This document shows, in pieces, positions 12,251 to 24,881 of a stretch of DNA of 64,000 nucleotides; the first letter of the stretch is position 1; each line of letters starts with the position of its first letter. The stretch is from Rhynchonema sp. JSB1_4. Lineage: Eukaryota; Nematoda; Chromadorea; Monhysterida; Xyalidae. The position numbers and the translations under genes were made by a program. The notes under the pieces are model-generated. The model had not been told where the DNA came from. It did not search any database and was given only the letters and a program-made list of their open reading frames with translations. The stretch is taken from contig JASAMV010005626.1 of NCBI GenBank assembly GCA_030248065.1, positions 1 to 64,000 of the forward strand, read 5' to 3'.

Positions 12251-12613
12251 TTATTCATCCACTTTCTCATATCCATTCAAGTTCTTTCCATCCAACTGCT
12301 CTCCATTGATATTCAGATTGAGCATGAACATTGAGCCATATGGACATTTGCACACCAGTCCATACACTGGGGCGAGCGAAACACTTGCCACTCGGTGTAT
12401 AAAGGCTTCACATCGTTGGTTCTGTCGCATGGATTGACAACATGGTCGTTCCGCAGTTGTAGTGGTTGTTGGCATGATGAGAGGGCTGTGCATGAAGAGT
12501 CGTTTCAATTGATCACAAAAAACAATAAAGCAGATTAAAAAAATATCACGCACATACGGTGAACACATATACCAAAACTGGAGTCCACAGAAAATTCCAC
12601 CCACGCTCATCAT
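12251..12613 (-). CDS. possible 120-aa protein, uncertain
   Basis: Unrecognised. The open frame has a hydrophobic N-terminal half (IFLICFIVFC). It then has MPTTTTTAERPCC..., a Cys-containing region (RCEAFIHR, LVCKCPYG) and a polar end NGYEKVDE before the stop. The part after MPTTTTT looks most coding-like and could be an exon of its own. The identical frame is open in the second copy at 39040-39402, but the copies are so alike that this says little about selection. Confidence 0.35.
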   Translation of the reverse strand: MMSVGGIFCGLQFWYMCSPYVRDIFLICFIVFCDQLKRLFMHSPLIMPTTTTTAERPCCQSMRQNQRCEAFIHRVASVSLAPVYGLVCKCPYGSMFMLNLNINGEQLDGKNLNGYEKVDE

Positions 12614-12619
12614 TCAGGA

Positions 12620-13640
12620 CTATACTTCCGTTGACGGACCGCAGTTAACGATATGCGTTGACGCAAACAATTAGCCAAGACTCGCACAAACTTATAATAC
12701 CAAATTACAGACCATAAAAATTGACGTATTGGGTGGATTATGATGCTGGGAGCCCGCTTGCCATAGGAATCCAAGTGATGTATTGGTCTATACCAACACC
12801 TATACCTTCAAGGACGTCTTGATATATCCACAGTGCGCGTAGTGAGATCAGATAGGATGGCACACTCGCGCGTGTGAGCTGCCCATAATAAATAATGCAT
12901 GAGCTGAGGAACTAAGTTATGCGACCACCCCCCTTATCAAACACTATAAAAAGACAAACTGCTCTAACACGGGTGTCCGTTGTTGGGAACAACGCAGATC
13001 GAATCTTTCATGTGCCCTGTTCCTGAGGGCACTTCACTTTTGTGATGAAACAGCCTTGGCAGCCTTTGGGTCGTTTCGTTCTAAACTTCAACCCAGCCAG
13101 CTGCTGTTTCAAAATAATTCGGGTATAAAGATCAAAAGGGTTCTTGTACAGGGACTCATAGTGTAGCCTGTATGTCTTTGATTATTACACGGTAAATCAA
13201 TGTACGAGGACCAAGGTTACGGTATTGTAGATCTATTATGATACGTTACGGGTAATCAATACATTACCGGGTTACGGTATCGGACGGATTTCTTGATGGC
13301 TATATGGGATGGCGTGATGATGCTGGGTGATAATATGCCTCTGGGTATACAGCGGATCCAGAAGGGCGGCTCCTTTTATCGGGACACTATATCACACGAT
13401 CACCTGTCCATGATTAGTCACCGATGGTTAGGTTTGGTACGCATGGATAAATTGGGAAGCATAGGTGTCACATGGGGTGTCACATGCGTGTGACGACATA
13501 TGTACATATTTGTGTCACCACCCAGAGACTGTCCGGAATGTGATGTACGTCAAGGGATGTCATGTGTAGGTGGGTGTTGTTCGTTATGGCAGTTTCTCTT
13601 CACACAGGTTATGATTGAGACAGCGCGACGATATTGAAAC
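12620..13640. other. no gene recognised
   Basis: Ordinary composition; a ttacgg/ggttacgg-rich stretch lies at 13.2-13.29 kb and cac/gtgtcac runs near 13.47 kb. I see no supported exon. Confidence 0.3.
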
Positions 13641-13649
13641 GGATGTGAT

Positions 13650-14335
13650 CAGGGTTGGGCAAAAAAAAATTTTTTTTTAAAAAAAATTTAAAAAAAAAGG
13701 TTTTTGAAAAAATTAAAAAAAATTTTTTTTTAAATTTTCGGGGGAACAAAATGTTCCAAAACGTCCAAAAATGGCCTTTTTGGGGGTTATTTTTTGTCAT
13801 TTTTTCTCAAGGGTCGAAAAATTTTCTTCACAAAATCACCTTTGGGGCATGTATTTGGTACCTAAGATACCCCAAATGATGTTATTATACCTTCCCGTGA
13901 TACTTGGGACACAGTATGCACGTGCCCACATGGTACTTCGATGTCATACCCCATCAGGTCGGTCATATACGACTGATTCAGCTACCCGACAAGTATTTCT
14001 GCAGCTTATATTCTCAATTCTGTGTGGTTTATGAGTGAATCCTGCTTATTCGGTCACAAACTGTTGTGTCCGATACCACAGAGCAGCAATCATCGGTCCA
14101 TATCAAGCACAGACTGTTGGATCGCACCTAAATGACGTAAACACCCTTGATAAGTGATGCAAACCAAGTCACAAAAGTGACTTGTCAATTAAAGTTGCAT
14201 TTTTTCGCGATTTTGCGCGTTTTTTAGGCAAATTTTGTAAAATTTCCCCGTATCTCAGACTTTTTAAAAAAAAATTTTTTTTTTAAAAATTTTTAAAAAA
14301 AAACTTGTTTAAAAAAAAATTTTTTTCCAACCCTG
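13650..14335. mobile_element. hAT-type MITE, copy 1
   Basis: Ends are cagggttgggcaaaa and tttccaaccctg, flanked by a perfect 8-bp duplication gatgtgat (13642-13649 and 14336-14343). CAGGG ends with 8-bp target duplications are diagnostic of hAT elements. Below each end lie A/T tracts (runs of aaaaaaa/ttttttt) forming long imperfect inverted repeats. The middle has no transposase frame. Confidence 0.9.
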
Positions 14336-14339
14336 GATG

Positions 14340-15540
14340 TGATTATTCTAAATATAACGTCTGACTAAAAGCATCAGACAAACGAGGCCCCGGATGCAGC
14401 ACATAGGCAATAATAATGTAAATGCAACGACATGCTCTGTGTCCAGGTAGAAATAATATAACTGTAGCTACTGTAGGTAACTACAGTGATGCTCACCGTA
14501 TCAGGCTACTTTGCGTTTGCTAACGAGTCCCGCGCGCGCCCATTTTATGTATCAATACAAAGCAAGGCAGCAGCCGGGCTGTGTTCGCACGCACTAGCGC
14601 GCGTTTTTCCCGTCTCATGCTTGTGGTAGGCAGCATGCGGCAGTTCAAACATTTTGGGTTGGTAGTGCTAATTATCAACTGCACACAAGAGTGCACATAT
14701 GTATGTGTCAGAGCACTGTAGGTGCATATTTTGGGGTTTATACATATCAGCTTAATTTTGTGCATCAATGTTTGGAAATAAAAAGCGAATACCATTTCCA
14801 CATCATTACGTACATGTGATCTCAAAAAGCACTAAATTGCTGTTTTTAGCGAGAAACCTAACTAATCGTTCGGGCCTTTCGATCGCTGATCATCGATAAG
14901 TTTTCCAGGTCTGCCGAGCGCGCCAGTGCGTAGGTACCGAGTCCGGCTGTACCAAGCGTGCTGAGTGTAAAGAGCGCGCGCAGACGAGTCCCGGGACGCC
15001 CGCAGTGCGCGCAAAGGGAGCCTCATACAGCGAGCGTCACTGTAATAAAGAGAGAGTGACCGGAGCACACAAAAACGCCTGCACTAACATACACAGAAAG
15101 GTTCGCCCTTTACGCCCTTTTGTGTGAGCATGACTTCATTTTTGCCGCAAGTTTCATGCTTTGTGGACTCATATAACACTACTTATACTAAATTAAAGAC
15201 GCATGTAACGATGTCATGTATAGCGTGTGCCGCGCAGAAAAGCGGCAGCATCCGTCCACGTGAATGCCGGGTCTTCGAGCCTGACCGGCGCAAGCGCGCA
15301 CATTTTCATTCAGACTTCCGCGCTTTTAATTCTCTATGCTCCCATAAAAAATTGGCCACTTTGACATATTATGAGGCCTGTCAGGGACACATCAAAGCGC
15401 GCACTGTGTGTGACAGCTGACAATTGCACACATAAAGCGCGGGCCAAAAGACCGCCGTCACACACTTTTCAATTCATTCATTGCTTTTTTCTATCCCTGT
15501 TCTGAAAGTTTGAGCCAACATTTTCCATATGCAAACAAGC
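14340..15540. other. no gene recognised; GC-rich CGCG stretch
   Basis: A CG-rich segment (14.92-15.02 kb: gagcgcgccag..., agcgcgcgcagacg) could be promoter-like, but no downstream first exon is evident. The 351-bp segment missing from copy 2 covers this CG-rich part. Confidence 0.3.
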
Positions 15541-16038
15541 CGTTCTAGAGCGCAATGACATTGTGTTGTGCTGCAACACACAAACTGACTGCATGTCAGA
15601 TTAAGCCGATAGGGTTTCCATCATGACATGGCACTTCTAAAAATGGACTGGCCGCGGTCGCATCACTACTTTGAATTGCAACTGTCATGAGCCAAACGAG
15701 TGATGATTAGGTCCGGTTCTGTCCGGAACCTATGGCTCCGGACGCGGCACTGGCGCACCTGAACTACACTGTATATCTTTTTCGTTCGTTCATTGCAAAA
15801 AAACACAAAGTCACAAAACGCAACAAACACATGAATGCAGGACGGAATGCTGCGCTTGTTGGCAACATATGTATAAAGTCATCAAAGTCACGGTTTTGGA
15901 GAGATGAAGGCACCTGTCGTGCGATGGTGCTGGATTAATCAAAAGTAGGACCGGCTTGGCTGCTGCTCGGTCACTTTGATATGCTTCATGCCAGGCACAT
16001 GTCGCAGCACCTTACACTGTGCTATACTGTAGTAACAC

Positions 16039-16718
16039 CAGGGTTGGGCAAAAAAAAATTAAAAAAAAAAATTTTTTAAAAAAAAGGGTTTTTGAAAAAT
16101 TTTTTTTAAAAAAAAAAATTTTTTTTTTAAATTTTTCGGGGGAACAAAATGTTCTAAAACGTCCAAAAATGGCCTTTTTGGGGGTTATTTTTTGTCATTT
16201 TTTCTCAAGGGTCGAAAAATTTTCTTCACAAAATCACTTTTGGGGCATGTATTTGGTATCTAAGATGCCCAAATGATGTTATTATACCTTCCCGTGATAC
16301 ATGAGACACAGTATGCATATACTTACATGGTACTTTGATGTCATACCCCATCGGGTCGGTCATATACGACTGATTCAGCGACCCGACAAGTATTTCTGCA
16401 GTTTATATTCTCAATTCTATATGGTTTATGAGTGAATCTTGTTTATTCGACCACAAACTGTTGTGTCTGATACCACAGAGCAGCAATCATAGGTCCATAA
16501 CAAGCACAGACTGTTGGATCGCATCGAAATGACGTAAACACCCTTCATAAGTGATGCAAACCAAGTCACAAAAGTGACTTGTCAATTAAAGTTGCATTTT
16601 TTCGCGATTTTGCGCGTTTTTTAGGCAAATTTGTGAAAATCTCCCCGAATCTGAGACTTTTAAAAAAAAATTTTTTTTTTAAAAACTTGTTTAAAAAAAA
16701 ATTTTTTTTCCAACCCTG
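16039..16718. mobile_element. hAT-type MITE, copy 2
   Basis: Same family as 13650-14335, with ends cagggttgggc / ccaaccctg and a perfect 8-bp duplication agtaacac (16031-16038 and 16719-16726). The internal sequence from ggggaacaaaatgttc onward is close to copy 1. The different target shows this is an independent insertion, unlike the copy at 40440, which was carried by the segmental duplication. Confidence 0.9.
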
Positions 16719-16729
16719 AGTAACACGTG

Positions 16730-17790
16730 CAAAAACACCAAGGGAGGCGGACCAAGGTATAAAATCGGTTGGGATACAATTTGGATCCAGGTGGTAATTT
16801 TGGTGGATATTCCGAATCCGATGTCCATTTAGTTACGGGACCACTGTAGAGAACGGTCAAGAGAGGGGGGTCAAGTGCTTATAAAGTCTTTATAAAGGGA
16901 ATCGTTAATTCGGGTCAGCTGACAGACTTCGGTTAAAAGTGGCATTCCAGAAGTATGACGTTATGAATATCAAATGCATGGTAAATATGATCTATCCATC
17001 TGGTCATGAGAGGCGATTTGTTGCATGTGTTTCGAATTTTTTCGAAAACAAAAGAAAGAGGATCAGTAATGCACAAACAGACACAATTTCTTTTTCTCTT
17101 TTCGCGAAGTTTCTATTTCGAGGGTTGACTGAAAACGCACACACATAAAATGATTGTAATCTTCGAACTCTGTGTGTGGTCACTTGGAAATTATGACAGT
17201 ATTCGTCTGTAAATACATGATTTTTGTGGTGGCTAGTACATTAATATGGAACTGTACATAATATGTATGAAAGGGTCAATCACGTGGAGTACCTGGGGAA
17301 TCATGTTCGTCTTAGTGTTGTAAACAGAGGGTTAATGCCATGATTGTTGGATTGACGCGCGAACCGGGAAAAAAAGGCTATTTTTTGCTTTCAGATGCCC
17401 AGCTCATTAGCAACGTTGCTGCACAGCTGTATACATTGTACAGCTTGACAGTCATTAAGAGGCTTAGAATCCGTGTGTGAATGCCTGGTGTTTTATCAGG
17501 CGGAAAGAAAGCGACTAATTTTGGAGTCAAGGGTCGAACGACACTGAAGCATGAACAATCCAGAGATATAGGCAATCGATCGGCTCATGGCACCTTTTAT
17601 GCACATAGCGCGCATGCAGCAGCACACGCCACTTTCTGGACAAAATTTACACTTTGAGCGAGCGTCATACTTTGATGACCACTTTTTAATTAACCGGTTT
17701 TGAATTGATGCTTGACACAACACTTTTCTACACTATTGCTAAATTTGGGGATGTTTCAACTGATACTGCAGGGAATATGGATGTACTCGT
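16730..17790. other. no gene recognised
   Basis: On the minus strand 17560-17690 can be read as a Cys-rich stretch (CKFCPESGVCCCMRAMC), but splice sites around it are weak, so I do not call an exon. Confidence 0.3.
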
Positions 17791-17797
17791 TAAGGCT

Positions 17798-18103
17798 GTG
17801 AGCAGATAAACGCGGAATGCGGAAATTGGTTAGCAGATAAACGCGGAATGGCAGATTTCTGCATTCCGCATTCCGCGTTTATCTGCTCACCTTTGCGTAA
17901 TGGTGCGTGCTTGGGTGACGATGACATCTTCCAGCGTGCTGACCTCAAAGTGTTGCGTGTTAACGCAAACAGCAACTGAGAGGTTTGACCAAAAGCATAA
18001 ATTTACTTGCAGAAATGCAGAATTCCGCAAAGGTTAGCAGATAAACGCGGAATGCGGAATGCAGAAATCTGCCATTCCGCGTTTATCTGCTCACAGCCTA
18101 ATG
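17798..18103. mobile_element. MITE with gtgagcagataaacgcgg ends
   Basis: Left end aggctgtgagcagataaacg and right end cgtttatctgctcacagcct are inverted. Two further inner copies of the cagataaacgcggaatg motif face each other, so the element has nested hairpins. About 306 bp, non-coding. Target duplication not clear. Confidence 0.75.
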
Positions 18104-18229
18104 GCAGTATTGTAGCATGCAGACGTGTGTGTTGAGTGCTGTGAGCTGGCGGATTGCCTGTGTAATACAAGTGCCACCAGCCTCACGCTATTATTTCTGG
18201 AATTGTCACAAGCTTGATGATCGAATCAA

Positions 18230-18384
18230 CTATCCTCTTGTGACTTTTTGCATCAGGGCCGCACGATTTACTTCCTTCTCTGACAGGAACATGGAAAAAT
18301 TTCTCAGGCGTCCATTGATTCTATCGCGCGTGGTGCGATGCTTCGACAAACATTTTGTTCCCTTCCAGATAGGTTGTTTTTTTA
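18230..18384 (-). CDS. possible terminal exon with a weak bHLH-like segment
   Basis: The minus strand has a caacag acceptor, then 50 codons and a stop. The peptide reads ...LSKHRTTRDRINGRLRNF, then MFLSEKEVNRAALMQKV. The RDRIN..L core and the later K..NRAALM resemble the basic/helix-1 and helix-2 parts of Myc/Max-type bHLH proteins. However, the loop is short and the basic stretch lacks the usual run of arginines. No upstream exon was found. Treat as a candidate only. Confidence 0.3.
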
Positions 18385-18399
18385 CTGTTGTTGGCATCA

Positions 18400-19530
18400 G
18401 TGGCAAATATAGTGTATGTAAACAGCCCCTGTTATTTTTCACGTCACAGAAACTTTCACGTCAACTCGATCACCAAGCTTGATTAATATACACTACCATC
18501 GGTCATGTATGCTGTAAGTCACATTACATACCTTATACCATGGTACATTACGTTTGTATGATCAATCCCTGAAATTTCCGGAAAGTGAACCTGGGTACAT
18601 ACCGTATACTTCGGTGCAGAGAGCGACAGTCGTTCGACACAGTTCGGGTTGTGCGACAGGCACAAGTTTGCATACATTACGCATACAGTACCGGAGTTTT
18701 CCATTTAAACCCCAATGTTGAACATGTCAAAATATGGTGCAAAAAGTGTGTCTCCTCAAGTTTACACATAGCGTCCCAGGAACCTGAACTAGGATTGCCC
18801 GGCACTGCAAGCCATAGCTCGGATCGCCGAACTGACACAGAGTGATGTACCGGAAACTATGTATGCCCAGCAACAAGTTCCCAGGGAAAATCTTCCGAAT
18901 AACGGGGACTTGTTACGGGGGAGGGGGCGCATTTGCCATTCTCCGGTATGAAGCAACCTGATATGGTTACCAAGTAATTCGTTGTATAGACCAGAAATCA
19001 TGTCGTGGTTCTGCATGACATCATCGTATAATGTATGTATGTAGTGTGCGTAGAAACGCTCCGATGGAGAATGTAATAAGCTGCTGGTGCAAAATATTGG
19101 TTTCAGTATGAAGGATCGTGATCGGTTTGGTTCGGTACCTAATGTTCGATACATTTATCAAGAGTGCTATCTGGGTACATGTTAGGTGTATTATCTACCG
19201 TCAGGGTCAGCCATTCATTTAAACCAGGGTGCCAGAGCAGCATTGGTCCGGGCCTTGATCACTACCGACATTTCGTAGTCGTGCATGTTCCTCTTTTGAG
19301 ACACGCATGACCACACTTGCCGTACACCGGGAAGAAAAATGCCCGCTATCGAGCCTTCCCAGATTAATACTATATGTAATCTTGGAGCAAATATCCATCA
19401 GACACGGTTCATCGTAATTAATGAAAACAAACAACAGTAAAAACAACATGAGCTCTCTGCGCCGCTGCGATGAAGCCGGACACGCAACGATGACTTCGTT
19501 GACGTGAAAGATGAAAATTCCGGGATTTGG
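18400..19530. other. no gene recognised
   Basis: Contains scattered ccggaaa/ctccggta fragments (18.57, 18.69, 18.85-18.95 kb) of a degenerate dispersed repeat. Nothing else supported. Confidence 0.3.
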
Positions 19531-19533
19531 GAA

Positions 19534-19825
19534 CAGGGCTGGATTAAAAAAGTAATATTTTTAAAAAAGTTGGTCACTTTTTTATTGTGAAATTTTCAAA
19601 TCTTTTTTTAATTATTTTTCACTTTTTCATTCTTTTCTTACTTTTGTAACGTAACAAGGCGTTTTTATGCCTTTCGTTGCTCATGACTCAAAAAAAATCG
19701 CCTGCGGGCGCTTTCACACTTCAAGAAACTTTTTTGGTGGTCCGGAAATAAAAAAAGTTATTTAAAAAAATTTAAAAGGTTTTTTTTTAAAAGTTCGACA
19801 GCAGATTTTTTTTAATCCAACCCTG
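19534..19825. mobile_element. short hAT-like MITE, diverged
   Basis: Ends cagggctggattaaaa and ttaatccaaccctg are inverted, with an A/T-rich interior. Flanks tttgggaa / cttggaca only partly match, so the 8-bp target duplication has decayed. It looks like an older or related subfamily of the CAGGGTTGG elements. Confidence 0.7.
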
Positions 19826-20354
19826 CTTGGACAGCTCCCCCGGGAGGTGGTTTGAGCCTGGAGTTACATATACATACATACATACATACGCTAGGGCTTA
19901 GGCCTCAGGCGTTGGGTTTGTAACAACAGCGCACCGCTGGGCACGAGTTTCACCAGCACCAAAATTCTAATTAGACACGCACAGACGAGGAAGCCATAGC
20001 ACAGAAGATGGTTTTCTCTTGCATTTCATACTGTAGACATAACCCACCCCCGCCAGCAGCAGCGTCAGCGTCGACCGAAGCGTGTCGGATGGTTAGCTTT
20101 GGGACACGCATTCGCGCCAGCCGCCCGCTGCGTGTGTTGTCGGTCGGTCGGGCATCATCGCTGCGCGGTGAAACATCAGCTGCGGCCGACGGCGGCCTGG
20201 CACTCGTCGGCGAATTGGACGACAACGACAGAAAATGCCAGTCGCGTTTGTTGGACGGTGGTGATGGTGAAGGTCGATGGTCGTCGTCACCCACCGTGCC
20301 CGTCACTGACGAGCTCCACCAGCCACCGACCGACCGCGAACGCTGCGTTAGCTA

Positions 20355-23300
20355 ATGTTCCATGATGACTATTTAAATATGTCGGGTGTTGCGTCAATAA
20401 ATGTCGCAGTCGCGGCTGTGGGCAAATTGCATTTGCATTATTTATACAATCGACGTGGCAAATTGCATTATTCATCGATCGCAACGAAGAATAATGCGAC
20501 GTCATCAAGTCCATCATTGCACGGTCCTCCATCTGCTGTGACGTCCAATTATCATGTCATTTGTCCCTCGCCATCAATGCCTAGTCGATTATTGAACAAT
20601 GTTGATACACAACTGGATGATACAAGACGTTACTGCTCGCAACAACGCAACGGCGCCGCCGATTCGCCGGGTTTGATGAATTTACTTAATTTTGGGGTAA
20701 TATGCACACACACCTGCTGTTTTCGGGTGTGGTTCCTTTGCCAGGTAATTTTCTTTTCAAAACATCGTGTCAGCGCACGCTATGAAGATTAAAACGAAGA
20801 GTAACCGAACTGGTTTTGACCCACAAGCTGCTGCTTTCGGCCGATGTAGTTGTAAGACGTGCAGTCTTAAAGTAATTTATCAGCCACATTCAGAACTTCA
20901 ACACAATTGGTCAAAGAAACTGAAAGTGGCCAATTTCCTAAACATTTGTTTTCCGGTGCTCGTGGTCGCTCCGGCAAAGGCATACTTAGTACATGAATAC
21001 GTATTCTTCTTGTAGCACAAGCCATGAGCAAAAAAACAATACCGGTTCGGCAATTACCACGTCGTGCCACGCAGGAAATGGTGACATTTTGCGTGCGTCA
21101 CGGATTCCCAATTGGACAAAAGTGCACGTACCTACCGTGCTTGTGCTAATTGGGACAACTGTTGCTCACGCACAGCATTATGTGCACACTGTAGGAAAAA
21201 AGCCAAGACATTCCTTATATGAGGAGTATCGTGGTTTGGTGTAGGTTACATATCTGCCATAGCTCCCAAATCCCTAAACTGCGACTGTCAGACATAATCT
21301 ATCAACCTCAACATGCGCACTCTTGTAGGCCCGAACAACATCGACTTTTCAGTTGTGACCCCGTCACCAACGAGCGTACCCGAACGGACGTTCTGGCTGA
21401 CGGGACTGATGCGCCGTTCAAAGTCGTTGGAGGTGTCGAAATATTTGCACGAGCAGAAACAAACGGCAGTCTGCTGCGCATCGTCGCATTATTTGGACAG
21501 CGGAAACCATCAGCATGACGACCATGACGAGCACGAAGCCAAGAACAGACAGATCAGATTTGCTCAGGTTCGGGATTTTTTTAGAGGCGGACGAGCAATT
21601 GAGCAAAGCACATTTGAGCAAGACTACATTGAGCAAGTGAAAAAGAGCAGGGGCCAAAAGAGCAGGACCTAAAAACGAATAGGCCTAAGCCTAAGCTCAA
21701 GCACAAGCCCTAAGTACCTGTAAGACTAAGCGTAAGCCTGACACCAAAAGCAGCCCCTGTCTAAGCCACTGGGACAAAATAAGACTGCTGCTCTTTTGGC
21801 TCTGCCCTTTTCTTCTTGCTGCAAGTGGTCTTGCCCAAACGTGCGTGCATTGCTCAATTGCCCGGCCACCTTTTTAGAAGCATTATAGGCTGCAATTGTT
21901 ATAGGCGTATGACGACTGAGAAGTGTCGCACTAAATCAGTTCATTGAATCAAACTGTTCAGGATTTCCATCATCTTTCGCTGGATTCCTCGTCGAGCACT
22001 GCGCGTTCGATGCCAAACAGCTGCAGTTGGCATAACGGCACTGCGATGATGACGCCTACAAAGTACCAGTTTGCGTTCAATCGACTGCAAAGACACGCCA
22101 TCAAGGCCACATGGATCAAGCTGTCGAGTTGGTGACGCAAAATATTCAAGCTTTGCTTCGTGTCTGAACTCTCAAAGAAACTGTTTTGTCACTTGGAAGC
22201 GCAAGGCAATTGAGAAATATGTAGGCTGACGCTGACCTGAACTTGCACTTATTCATTTCGGTTTCGTGCAGGTTTAGCAACACTGCATGGTAAAGCAGCC
22301 AAACTACGCCAAGAGGAGCCCGATTTCGAGGGTGATGTATTTTGCAAAACGCAATGAAAGAGAAAATCCTCATGCACAACGTTGCATTCAACAACGTGTG
22401 ACGTTTCTGAAATCAGCAGCCACGTCTCAATGTTTCACCAGTCTGCCACCTCGGAAATCGGGCTCGTGTTGGCGCAGGGTTACTGTACTACGTTTACATC
22501 GCTAAAGCCCTTGTTGATACAGGCAATCGCCACCGGACCGTGAAACATCTAGTGCGCGTCTTCCACCTAACACTCGAGCGTTGCGGCCTGGGCGCACGAT
22601 TATATGGCGCCGGTCAGTTTCTGCAGCGATTGGAGAAATGTATCGACAATCCGAACGCCGTCGCTGCCGGCACCGGCAGCATTCGCACGAAAGAGGGTTC
22701 GGCACAAGCGCATGCACGATGCATCTATGAACTGTTCGCAAAGTCCGTGCCTGTGACCACCAAGAAACGACCCGATGTTCAACTGCCCGATCTGGAGACC
22801 ATCGGTGTGTGCGTATGTGCACATATTGCTTTTGGCTGACTTTGCTGCCTTGTTGTGTTTAAAATTTGTTCTGGAAATTGTATTTAAATCAGATATACAT
22901 CCCGTTTGAGTAGCACATCATGTTTCTCTCGTGAATCACGGTTTCACGGCCGAGGTATGGGAACATCTTGGTCAAGCGTTGGTCGATATGTTTCTAATGC
23001 AGGAACAGATACAGGTCGGTGTTCAACCACATCTGTTTCCGTCATCACACGTCAGACACACCCTAAAAACCCACAGCTGCGCTTGCAGGGTTACCCGGAA
23101 GCGCGTCGCGCCTGGATGCACTATTTTGCGTATCTGATCGACCAACTGTCCAGCGAATTCACGCGACAGGCGCAGCAAAAGGATAGGCTGGCTTTTTTGG
23201 AAAGAAAGAACAACGAATCGGAACATAAAGCTGAAAACTCAAAATATGGGACGCAAAAGTGTGAAGTCGGCAACAAGAAAAACAGAAAATCGCGATCGGA

Positions 23301-23361
23301 AGAGCAGCCACCTCCGATCGACGTCGTTGTGGAGCAAAGGCGTGCTTCCACCCTTGTATGA
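20355..23361 (+). CDS. long globin, predicted 408 aa, six exons
   Basis: Exons: 20355-20696, 21962-22127, 22272-22331, 22523-22804, 22911-23014, 23089-23361; phases join and total 1227 nt. The globin fold is clearest at the end: AHHVSLVNHGFTAEVWEHLG carries the proximal-histidine H-V-x-x-x-G-F pattern, and YPEARRAWMHYFAYLIDQL fits helix H. QAHARCIYELF is a likely helix E with distal His. The roughly 150-residue N-terminal extension is Ser/Asn-rich and the C-terminal tail about 55 residues, Lys/Glu/Asn-rich. Such long extensions are common in nematode globins. The acceptor before exon 5 is gtttgag; the duplicate at 49015 has gtttcag, so splicing here may be impaired. Another exon may lie in the 1.27-kb first intron. 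Confidence 0.72.
21585..21875. mobile_element. MITE with ggacgagcaattgagcaaag ends
   Basis: The ends gcggacgagcaattgagcaa and ttgctcaattgcccggcc are inverted; next come mirrored gagcaag...gaaaaagagcag...ccaaaagagcag modules. The core is a run of cctaagcctaagc simple repeats. Related copies lie at 27765-28040 and 56675-56950. Confidence 0.7.
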
Positions 23362-23661
23362 ACCATTGGCTTGCAATCTCGTCGTGCGGAAAGATTAGAG
23401 CAGATATGACATAACATGCTGCCTTTTTACGTCAGGCCAGAATATACAGTATTATTATGCACTCTTATCCTTCATATATTTGTACCTATATGTATATTAT
23501 ATGACAACTCACATTTTTATTTTGCCGCATATAATTTTATTTTTATCTTGTGGAAGTCTGCAACCGACCGTGCAAGCCTTATGAACCGAACTTCCGTTGA
23601 CATGCATTTAACACCGGGTGATGCACAATGGCATCGATATTTTTGTTTAAGTGTTTGTTTG

Positions 23662-23747
23662 CAATTTATTGACAATATCTATCTCAAATAAATATAATAT
23701 TGCAATTTATTGACAATATCGATTTGCAATTTATTGACAATAAAGTG
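23662..23747 (+). terminator. probable globin 3' end with aataaa signals
   Basis: A 20-bp motif (tttgcaatttattgacaata) is repeated three times downstream of the globin stop. Candidate poly(A) signals aataaa occur in caaataaatataat and caataaagtgc. The same arrangement is kept in the duplicate at 49.76-49.85 kb. Confidence 0.5.
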
Positions 23748-23749
23748 CA

Positions 23750-24500
23750 AACAATGTAATCACGCACATTTCGAAACTTTGGAAGTTCTTGATTAGCCAA
23801 GCTCTATGCCCTGTTCGTAGGCCACCACAACACAAGTGCAGACAGGATTGTTCCTGTGTGATGTGTACATACAACGTGCAAATGCTTGTTGAACCCATCA
23901 AATAAAGTACCATAGCATTTCGAGGAAGTGTACATTTCGGTCGTGGTTCCAGAATCTTTTTAGACAACGAAGAAATTTGACTTTCTAAACACAACATGTG
24001 CTCAACCGGAGTAAATTGGGAAAGTATAGCAGCAAGCCCTTTCCCAGTTGCACAAAATGGTCGATTTGTTTGGAACGACCAACCACTCAATTGCAATAAC
24101 CAACTCCACAAGTGTTATTGTGATGCACTTACCTGGTTTTTTACATGTACAGTATGTATATAAATCAATCGCACCCACCCACGGGTGAAACACGGTTGGG
24201 CAAATTGCGGTGCATCAAGACGCCACATACAGTTTTGTGGTATTGCATGCATATTCAAAACCGCGAATAGGGTATGGAAAATCGTAAGCGGCCCGAGGAC
24301 CGGGGGGGCGGCGGCAGGCATAGGCTGGTTACGGTAACGAGCTAACCCGGACTCATCCGGTGGGTGAGAGCCAGAAAGTCAATAGATCGATATACGAGAA
24401 TCATGGGCTCCTTGATGAATGAACGTGGACGCTTACGACTTTCCGCACTTGTAGTCTCAGAGTTGGTCAAAAAGTGTTTTCTTTCCAAAAGTTCGGTTTT
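23750..24500. other. no gene recognised
   Basis: Unique to copy 1 of the duplication; it separates blocks B and C. A ggaccggggggg run lies near 24.3 kb. Nothing else supported. Confidence 0.3.
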
Positions 24501-24881
24501 CCTTTAGTGAAGTTGTTATTCAAGTTTCTTTACATACAGATGCTTTCCTTTCATATTTTCTTCGATACCGGAAAAGTCCATTTCGCCTACTTAAAAAAAC
24601 AAGAAACATTTTTCAAGAAAAAGAAAAAAAACGATTTTTTCTTTTTTTCAACGCTGGTTCTTGATTATGACACGTCACAAAACGTTCTGGTCATGGACAA
24701 TACAAAATCCAGTGCGATAAAAATCACGTCATTCTTATACTGATTTTGGGGTCCTAGGTTTTTGGGGTTGGGGTTTTCCACTAATAAAACAGGCGGCCAC
24801 AGCATGTCTACACTCTTATTCCATTTCGACCAAGCAGGTGTTTGTGTTGGTGAATAGCGCGCCGAGTCCAGTAAAGATATC

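Larger units (their letters stand above)
11474..15539. repeat. segmental duplication block A, copy 1
   Basis: It matches 38261-41980 almost base for base. Offset is 26787, changing slightly in homopolymer runs. Copy 1 carries 351 bp (about 14909-15260) that copy 2 lacks, with a gt shared at both edges. Copy 1 continues into unrelated sequence at 15540. Confidence 0.95.
20429..23789. repeat. segmental duplication block B, copy 1
   Basis: 20429-21694 matches 47389-48651 (offset 26960), and 22839-23789 matches 48939-49892. The 1.14 kb between, with globin exons 2-4, is absent from copy 2, where A/C-biased filler stands instead. Confidence 0.93.

Noticed and set aside
17560..17690. Cys-rich minus-strand peptide as an exon of the module family
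   Set aside because: Cysteine spacing does not match the modules at 3.8-7.3 kb, and no good acceptor or donor is present.
21313..21672. 119-codon frame in globin intron 1 (MRTLVGPNNIDF...)
   Set aside because: Open in both duplicates and partly protein-like, but it runs into a MITE; the direct join of exon 1 to exon 2 already keeps phase. It could still be an extra exon.
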